In this document: piece after piece, positions 4,077 to 7,853 of the stretch
Layout of the letters: each line of letters begins with the position of its first letter
How positions within the stretch are numbered: position 1 is the first letter of the stretch
Assembly (NCBI GenBank): GCA_001802655.1
Contig: MGZO01000059.1
Location: forward strand, 12,727 to 20,579
DNA: 7,853 bases
Origin: Hydrogenophilales bacterium RIFOXYD1_FULL_62_11
Lineage (GTDB): Bacteria > Pseudomonadota > Gammaproteobacteria > Burkholderiales > Thiobacillaceae
Direction of reading: 5' to 3'
Program-made: the position numbers and the translations under genes
Notes under the pieces: model-generated
The model's input: the letters and a program-made list of their open reading frames with translations, nothing else
The model's database searches: none
Told to the model about the DNA's origin: nothing

Positions 4077-6080
4077 TTAATTGCAGGCCGCAACTTGCTG
4101 GATGCGATCTTGCGGGCCTGGCGCAACGCCGCCCGGATTAGCCTGGAAATAAGACTCCAGCGCGTCTAGATCCACGTCACCGCCCAACTGGTCGGTGCCG
4201 AGGTTGAATACGGTGAAGTTATCGCCCCCGCTGGCCAGGAAGGAGTTCATGGTCACCCGGTAGCTGGCGGCCTTGTCCACCGGCACCCCGTTGACCTTCA
4301 CCGAACCGTCGCACACATACAGCCCTCCCAGCGGGCTCAATTTGGACACGAAGGTGTGCTGGTAGGTGAAGCCGTTGGACACTTGCAAGGTGCGTCCACC
4401 ATCGGCGTACTGATTGGCTGCCCACTGCTGGTTGAGCAGGTCGTAGATCTGCTGGCCGGTAAGCGTTTTCACCACCAGGCTGTTGCCGAAGGGCTGTACG
4501 GTGAAGGACTCGCCGTAAGTAACGTTGCCGTTGCCTTCACCGGCTGTGCTGCCGGCGTAGGTGAAGTTGGCACGAATGCCTCCGCTGTTCATGAAGGCGA
4601 TGACCGCGCCACCTTTGTCTGCGGATGCGGTGGCGCCGAGTTGGGCGTCGGCCACCACGTCGCCCAGAGCGGACTCGCCCGCGACATTCCGGGTTGTGGT
4701 GAGGTCTGCCGTGATGCTGCCGATGATCCGGTTGGCGATGGGGGAAGTGATGGCGTTGTAGTTGGCAACGATATTGCTGATCTCGGCAACCGGGACGATG
4801 GGCTCGACTGCGCCCAATACGTTGTTACGGTCCACCAGCTTGTTATCGGCACTGACGGCAATCACGTCCTTGGTTTGGGTGTCCAGCGTGAGGTCAATGC
4901 TGGTCATGATGCGACTGAACGCACCCGCGCTGGTCACCGCGATGCTGCGGCCCTTGCTGTTCGGCAGGCTGCAGTTGTAGGCCTGATGGGTGTGGCCGGA
5001 AACCACCAGATCCACTGCGTCATCCAGACGGCTGACTATGTCTACGATAGGACCCGAGACACCGGAGCAGCCATTGATGCTGCCGGGGGCGAAACCGCCT
5101 TCGTGCAGCAGCACGACTACCGCGTCGACTCCACGGCGCTTGAGCTTGCGCACCAGTTTGTTGACGGTGTCGGCCTCGTCGTTGAATTCCAGCCCGGCGA
5201 TGCCGGCGGGGGTGACGATGCTGGGCGTACCTTTCAGGGTCATGCCGATGAACGCCACCCGGTTGCCTTTGAAGTTCTTCACCCCATAGGCGGGAAACAG
5301 GGTTTTGCCGCTGGCGGTATCCACCACGTTGGCGGCCAGGAAGTTGAACTTGGCGCCTTCAAACGGATAGGGGGTGCCGACGCTCTCGCCCTGACAGCTG
5401 TTGGCGTCGGTTGGATGGCAACCACCGTTCTGCATGCGCAGTAACTCGTCGCGGCCTTCGTCGAACTCATGGTTACCCACGGCATTGAACTCAAGACCCA
5501 GGCGATTCATGGTTTCGATGCTGGGCTCGTCGTGGAACAGAGCGGAATTCAAGGGGCTGGCGCCAATCAGATCGCCGGCAGAAACCACTACGCTGTTGGG
5601 CGTGGCCGCCTTCAGCTGCTTCACCAAGCCGGCCATGTAGTCGACACCACCGGCGGGGGTGCGGGCAGGAATGCCATCCACGGTGCTGGTGAAGTTCAGG
5701 TTGGCGCCGTCGATGTTGCCGTGAAAATCGTTGAAGGCGATGACACGTACCTTCATGGTTTTGCCCACGTCGGATTTCGCTCCAGCCACCAGCATATTGG
5801 CAGCTTCACGCGGGCTGATCTCATGCTTCTTGGCCCAAGCGGCGACTTGCTTCGCCAGGTTGGCGATGAACTCGCCATGGCTGCCGTAGTTGGCGCCATC
5901 TGCGGCGGTATCGATGATCAGGTCGTTCAGGCAGGTGCTGCCAACGGCCTTGTTGGCTACCGTGGTGGCGATCTGGGAGGCGCCCTCACCAATGGTGACG
6001 TTGCCGACGCAATCGGCCAGGACGGGGCCGGCCAGGGTCAGGCATACCAGTGCGGCGAGGGGTTTAAGCATGGGTTGCAT
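4077..6080 (-). CDS. Exported 5'-nucleotidase / bifunctional metallophosphatase (UshA/NadN family)
   Basis: This 667-residue enzyme should hydrolyse nucleoside 5'-phosphates, and possibly 2',3'-cyclic nucleotides or nucleotide sugars, outside the cytoplasm for nucleoside and phosphate recovery. A signal peptide covers residues 1-22 (cut VLA-DC). An extra module of about 85 residues follows (23-108; Cys24, Cys50; GSHGEF at 66-71). The metallophosphatase domain begins near 111. Its metal ligands are D118 and H120 (FNDFHG), D170 (SAGD), N203, H326 (LLHEGG), and H363 and H365 (SGHTH); H204 and D207 in GNHEFDEG match the catalytic His-Asp pair of UshA. The C-terminal substrate domain (about 440-660) has MNSGGIRANF (497-506), PFGNSLV and SGGDNF (617-622). 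All key residues are present. GGAG at 6089-6092 lies eight bases before the ATG and favours this start over the Met three codons later. Confidence 0.95.
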   Translation of the reverse strand: MQPMLKPLAALVCLTLAGPVLADCVGNVTIGEGASQIATTVANKAVGSTCLNDLIIDTAADGANYGSHGEFIANLAKQVAAWAKKHEISPREAANMLVAGAKSDVGKTMKVRVIAFNDFHGNIDGANLNFTSTVDGIPARTPAGGVDYMAGLVKQLKAATPNSVVVSAGDLIGASPLNSALFHDEPSIETMNRLGLEFNAVGNHEFDEGRDELLRMQNGGCHPTDANSCQGESVGTPYPFEGAKFNFLAANVVDTASGKTLFPAYGVKNFKGNRVAFIGMTLKGTPSIVTPAGIAGLEFNDEADTVNKLVRKLKRRGVDAVVVLLHEGGFAPGSINGCSGVSGPIVDIVSRLDDAVDLVVSGHTHQAYNCSLPNSKGRSIAVTSAGAFSRIMTSIDLTLDTQTKDVIAVSADNKLVDRNNVLGAVEPIVPVAEISNIVANYNAITSPIANRIIGSITADLTTTRNVAGESALGDVVADAQLGATASADKGGAVIAFMNSGGIRANFTYAGSTAGEGNGNVTYGESFTVQPFGNSLVVKTLTGQQIYDLLNQQWAANQYADGGRTLQVSNGFTYQHTFVSKLSPLGGLYVCDGSVKVNGVPVDKAASYRVTMNSFLASGGDNFTVFNLGTDQLGGDVDLDALESYFQANPGGVAPGPQDRIQQVAACN

Positions 6081-6198
6081 GGGTCAGTCTCCATAGGGAG
6101 GGGGATGGGACTGAGAACATCACATAACTGTGTGGCGGTGTAATTACAAACCCTCCCCTCCCCTGCTTGGGCACTACGAGGCTGCTTGCCCATGCAGG
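6081..6198 (-). promoter_or_regulatory. Leader between the 177-residue gene and the nucleotidase gene
   Basis: These 118 bases contain the nucleotidase ribosome binding site (GGAG on the minus strand, 6089-6092). A TTGTAA on the minus strand, with TTATGT about 16 bases further, could be a weak promoter. A hairpin with arms TGGGCA/TGCCCA (about 6168-6192) follows the upstream gene but has no T-run. Whether the two genes share a transcript cannot be decided from the sequence. Confidence 0.3.
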
Positions 6199-6732
6199 CT
6201 AAAGGGGGTCGCCGCCCGGTCCGAGTCGATCAAACAGGATGGGGCGGCTACGCAGACCGGCAACCCAATTGGCAGCCTCGCCGCATAGGGCCGCCTCCCG
6301 TTCTCGCTGCCATACCCATGCACGCGTACCTACCGGGATGCGCAGAAGATGAAAGAAGCGCCGAGCGGCTTCCGGCTGGGCTTCCGGATCATCGTCATGA
6401 TTGTGGGATTCAACAAGGCTCGCGATATCAGGTTTGAGCAGACCCTGGACGACCAGCAGGGCCGGCTCGCCAGGTTCGGCACGGAGCACCAGACGAAACT
6501 CCAGACCTTCGGACAGCGTCTCCGCACCCACCAAGGAGCCTGAATCTCTAATCTGGGCGGCAAGGCACGCCGCAAGACCAGTGAGTTCGGGAGAGGCATT
6601 CAGCAAAGCCGTCCGGGTCGGGGCCGCTAATCCAGGCGGGGCCGTCGAGCACAGTGCGATCAACGCAAAAGCGTACCACGCCGGTCTGGGAGAGCGAAAA
6701 ACCAGGCAGACCCAAGAATACAACCCAAACAT
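6199..6732 (-). CDS. Unrecognised exported protein, 177 residues
   Basis: I do not recognise this protein. It starts at an ATG preceded by AGGGG about eight bases upstream on the minus strand. The N-terminus looks like a signal sequence with a long N-region (basic residues R13 and R16), a hydrophobic core WYAFALIALCSTA (19-31) and a probable cut after GLA (residue 36). The mature part of about 141 residues has two cysteines (56 and 150), a patterned strand-like stretch EFRLVLRAEPGEPALLVVQG (78-97), a His/Asp-rich turn SHNHDDDPEAQPEA (109-122) and then a helix-like RRFFHLLRI. The VGTRAWVWQREREAALC segment (134-150) is Trp/Arg-rich. No catalytic motif is seen. It lies 118 bases upstream of the exported 5'-nucleotidase on the same strand, so shared expression is possible; a functional link is speculation. 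Base composition and codon pattern favour a real gene. Confidence 0.65.
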   Translation of the reverse strand: MFGLYSWVCLVFRSPRPAWYAFALIALCSTAPPGLAAPTRTALLNASPELTGLAACLAAQIRDSGSLVGAETLSEGLEFRLVLRAEPGEPALLVVQGLLKPDIASLVESHNHDDDPEAQPEAARRFFHLLRIPVGTRAWVWQREREAALCGEAANWVAGLRSRPILFDRLGPGGDPL

Positions 6733-6979
6733 TATGTGTCCCCTGTGGTTGTTCTGCCGGGTGGTTTACACCCAAGTTAGATGCACAGCCTAGATCAAAA
6801 TGTTTGTAAAAGAATTACAGATTATTTTCATCTGAATTTAAAAACGTGTTTGTTCACTGGATATTTTTTGTCTGCTTAGCGCCATTTTGGCCCCATGACC
6901 CTGGCTGAGATAGCGCGCCAATCAGGTAAGGATGTAGCATTAAAAAACTGCGATTTTCTACAACCAAGGATGTGTTGCG
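6733..6979. promoter_or_regulatory. Divergent AT-rich intergenic region
   Basis: It separates the minus-strand 177-residue gene from the plus-strand 75-residue gene and should hold promoters for both. The centre (6795-6875) is clearly AT-richer than its surroundings. A hairpin or operator-like inverted repeat has arms AATT-a-CAGAT (6813-6822) and ATCTG-AATT (6830-6838) around TATTTTC. No promoter boxes matching consensus well could be assigned. A 34-codon frame opens at ATG 6895 and runs past the start of the next gene to 6999, but it has no ribosome binding site and is not called. Confidence 0.4.
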
Positions 6980-7207
6980 ATGATGAAGACACTCGTTGAA
7001 GCGTACCTCAACAAGGCCAAGCTTTTGCCTGAAAAGGAAATTGAACGTTTGTTGTCGAGAATGCGGGGGAAGTTAATGCGCAGACTAGAAGATACAAAGC
7101 TTGGAGAATTAGAGGTTGCGGCGTTTCAGCTTGCGATAGAGGCTGAAGCGCTAAATGAGTGGCGGGAAAAAATGGCTGAAATAAGGGAAAAAACGAAGGC
7201 TGAATAG
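6980..7207 (+). CDS. Small charged helical protein of unknown function, 75 residues
   Basis: I cannot assign a family with confidence. The protein is almost entirely helix-prone and highly charged: LVEAYLNKAKLLPEKEIERL (5-24), a basic LLSRMRGKLMRRLED turn (24-38), then an acidic-basic amphipathic helix, LGELEVAAFQLAIEAEALNE (41-60), continued by WREKMAEIRE (61-70). There is no signal peptide, cysteine or membrane segment, so it should be cytoplasmic. The first ATG (6980) is favoured because AAGGA at 6966-6970 lies nine bases upstream; a second ATG at 6983 would be twelve away. It appears monocistronic. The basic middle segment could contact nucleic acid or a partner, but that is inference only. 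I have a vague memory of similar short conserved hypothetical proteins in proteobacteria. Confidence 0.7.
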   Translation: MMKTLVEAYLNKAKLLPEKEIERLLSRMRGKLMRRLEDTKLGELEVAAFQLAIEAEALNEWREKMAEIREKTKAE

Positions 7208-7222
7208 TCAGGTTTTTGCTTG

Positions 7223-7242
7223 CTTGGGTTACTCAACCCAAG
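7223..7242 (+). terminator. Stem-loop after the 75-residue gene, possible terminator
   Basis: The perfect eight-base arms CTTGGGTT (7223-7230) and AACCCAAG (7235-7242) enclose an ACTC loop, 15 bases after the TAG stop. The following TCCTTTG is only a weak U-tract, so termination may be partial or the stem may protect the mRNA end. Confidence 0.45.
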
Positions 7243-7297
7243 TCCTTTGAACCATTTGACGAGCACATACCGCAAGGATCGGGCGGAGCTGCCGGTG

Positions 7298-7420
7298 ATG
7301 ATGCTGGCAAAGCGTGTGATCGATTCACCTGCGCTGCTGCGAAAACTCAGGGACCCGTGGCCTTGCCGTCATGTGCTGCGACAGATTAGTGCCGCAATCA
7401 ATCGCGCTATGGCCGCATGA
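7298..7420 (+). other. Doubtful short open frame, perhaps a gene fragment
   Basis: An ATG at 7298 opens a 40-residue frame, MMLAKRVIDSPALLRKLRDP and onward, ending with AINRAMAA. The frame is also open upstream to the end of the preceding stem-loop. GGAG lies nine bases upstream of the ATG, a marginal distance. The residue mix looks protein-like and ends in a helix, but I recognise no family. It may be the C-terminal remnant of a lost gene or chance. The rest of the 7243-7462 gap shows nothing else. Confidence 0.25.
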
Positions 7421-7462
7421 TTTGATTCGTGGAGAAACCTCAGTGTTTGACCCTGGACTGCC

Positions 7463-7853
7463 TTACGGCCGCTCCAGGAAAGGCGAGAGCTGCGCCGGCC
7501 CCCAGCGCAACGGCAGAGAGGCTTCCACGTGCCGAACCGCGCCCACGCGGAAGCGAAGCAGGCGTTGCGCGCCCTCGAATGCATTGAGCTGTTCGCCTTC
7601 CCAGATGATTTCGGCATCAACGGCCAGATACAGCAGGTCGCCGGTTTCGAAATCGATGAAGAGCAGACCGGCGCGCGGATTAACGAGAAGATTACCTATC
7701 GTGTTGAAAAACAGGTTGCCGGCGTAATCGGGGACGGTCAAGGTGCAGTCATCGTCCATGCGCACAAAGCCGGGCTTGCCGCCGCGATGCGAGACATCCA
7801 CGCCATGCGCGGCGGCGGTGGCGTCACGTTTGTCGGCAGGATAAGCGGTGGCA
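7463..7853 (-). CDS. Pyridoxamine 5'-phosphate oxidase-like FMN-binding protein, 3' part (start outside window)
   Basis: A flavin-binding split-barrel protein of the broad PNPOx-like family; general roles are FMN-dependent redox or flavin handling, with no specific substrate evident here. The 129 visible residues are the C-terminal part, and the frame stays open to the window end. The hallmark segment runs from ADKRDATAAAHGVDVSHRGG through KPGFVRMDDDCTLTVPDYAG and FFNTIGNLLVNPRAGLLFID to LLYLAVDAEIIWEG. The stop follows LSPFLERP, so the protein lacks the ferredoxin-reductase-like domain found in some longer relatives and should be a short single-domain form of about 200 residues. A GTG inside the visible part could be mistaken for the start, but the family motif continues upstream of it. 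The residue Cys in DDDCTLTV is one I would more often expect as Thr or Ser. No terminator with a T-tract is visible after the stop. Confidence 0.88.
   Translation of the reverse strand, partial: ATAYPADKRDATAAAHGVDVSHRGGKPGFVRMDDDCTLTVPDYAGNLFFNTIGNLLVNPRAGLLFIDFETGDLLYLAVDAEIIWEGEQLNAFEGAQRLLRFRVGAVRHVEASLPLRWGPAQLSPFLERP

Noticed and set aside
4356..5444. Long plus-strand open frame (362 codons) opposite the 5'-nucleotidase gene
   Set aside because: It is the antisense shadow of a well-supported enzyme gene whose catalytic motifs are intact. Its Gly/Val/His-rich composition is what the reverse complement of GC-rich coding DNA gives.
6078..6080. Lipoprotein reading of the nucleotidase signal peptide (Cys at residue 24)
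   Set aside because: The residue before the cysteine is Asp (LADC), which does not fit a lipobox. Cleavage after VLA is the better reading.
5469..6143. Second plus-strand frame (224 codons) opposite the nucleotidase N-terminus
   Set aside because: Same antisense shadow effect, with no ribosome binding site or family motif.
1..7853. CRISPR array, toxin-antitoxin pair or known defence system
   Set aside because: There are no regularly spaced direct repeats and no proteins with the corresponding motifs. The small genes present do not form a typical two-gene cassette.

Overview
The window looks like a chromosomal segment from a moderately GC-rich proteobacterium, most likely a betaproteobacterium (Burkholderiales or Neisseriales type). 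The best hints are a histone H1-like Lys/Ala/Pro-rich protein with a C-terminal helix-rich domain of a kind I associate with that class, and a DUF736 gene of the sort carried by proteobacterial integrative and conjugative elements (ICEs). This assignment is inferred from protein families, not from a marker gene.

Layout. Positions 1-1244 hold a tight plus-strand pair: the 3' part of an EamA/DMT-type drug/metabolite exporter and, one base later, a PaiB-like FMN-binding regulator. A third reading frame opens in an ATGA overlap with paiB but stops after 23 codons, where the sequence changes character. Positions 1313-2204 form a long GC-rich stretch with no convincing intact gene. It ends at a small DUF736 gene (2205-2510) with a good ribosome binding site and an intrinsic terminator. 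I read 1313-2553 as a possible relic of a mobile element. An AT-richer spacer with several palindromes follows, then a clear promoter and the histone-like gene (2888-3427).

Positions 3428-4076 are a 649-base non-coding region between convergent genes. It has the densest DNA structure in the window: an 18-bp perfect palindrome, a 12-bp inverted repeat, two consensus DnaA boxes facing each other five bases apart, an AT-rich stretch with another inverted repeat, and a series of stem-loops. The last stem-loop is a good minus-strand terminator. The region resembles part of a replication origin or a DnaA-binding control locus, although no replication gene lies in the window.

Positions 4077-6732 hold two minus-strand genes for exported proteins: an unrecognised 177-residue protein with a signal sequence (6199-6732) and, downstream of it, a 667-residue periplasmic or secreted 5'-nucleotidase/2',3'-cyclic phosphodiesterase family enzyme (4077-6080). 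A divergent AT-rich intergenic region (6733-6979) separates them from a 75-residue charged, helical, unrecognised protein on the plus strand. The window ends with the 3' part of a minus-strand pyridoxamine-phosphate-oxidase-like flavoprotein (7463-7853).

The genes do not form one pathway. The window is a mosaic of small ordinary transcription units around a possible mobile-element scar and an unusual structured non-coding locus. I see no CRISPR array, tRNA, rRNA, intact transposase, or recognisable defence or toxin-antitoxin system.
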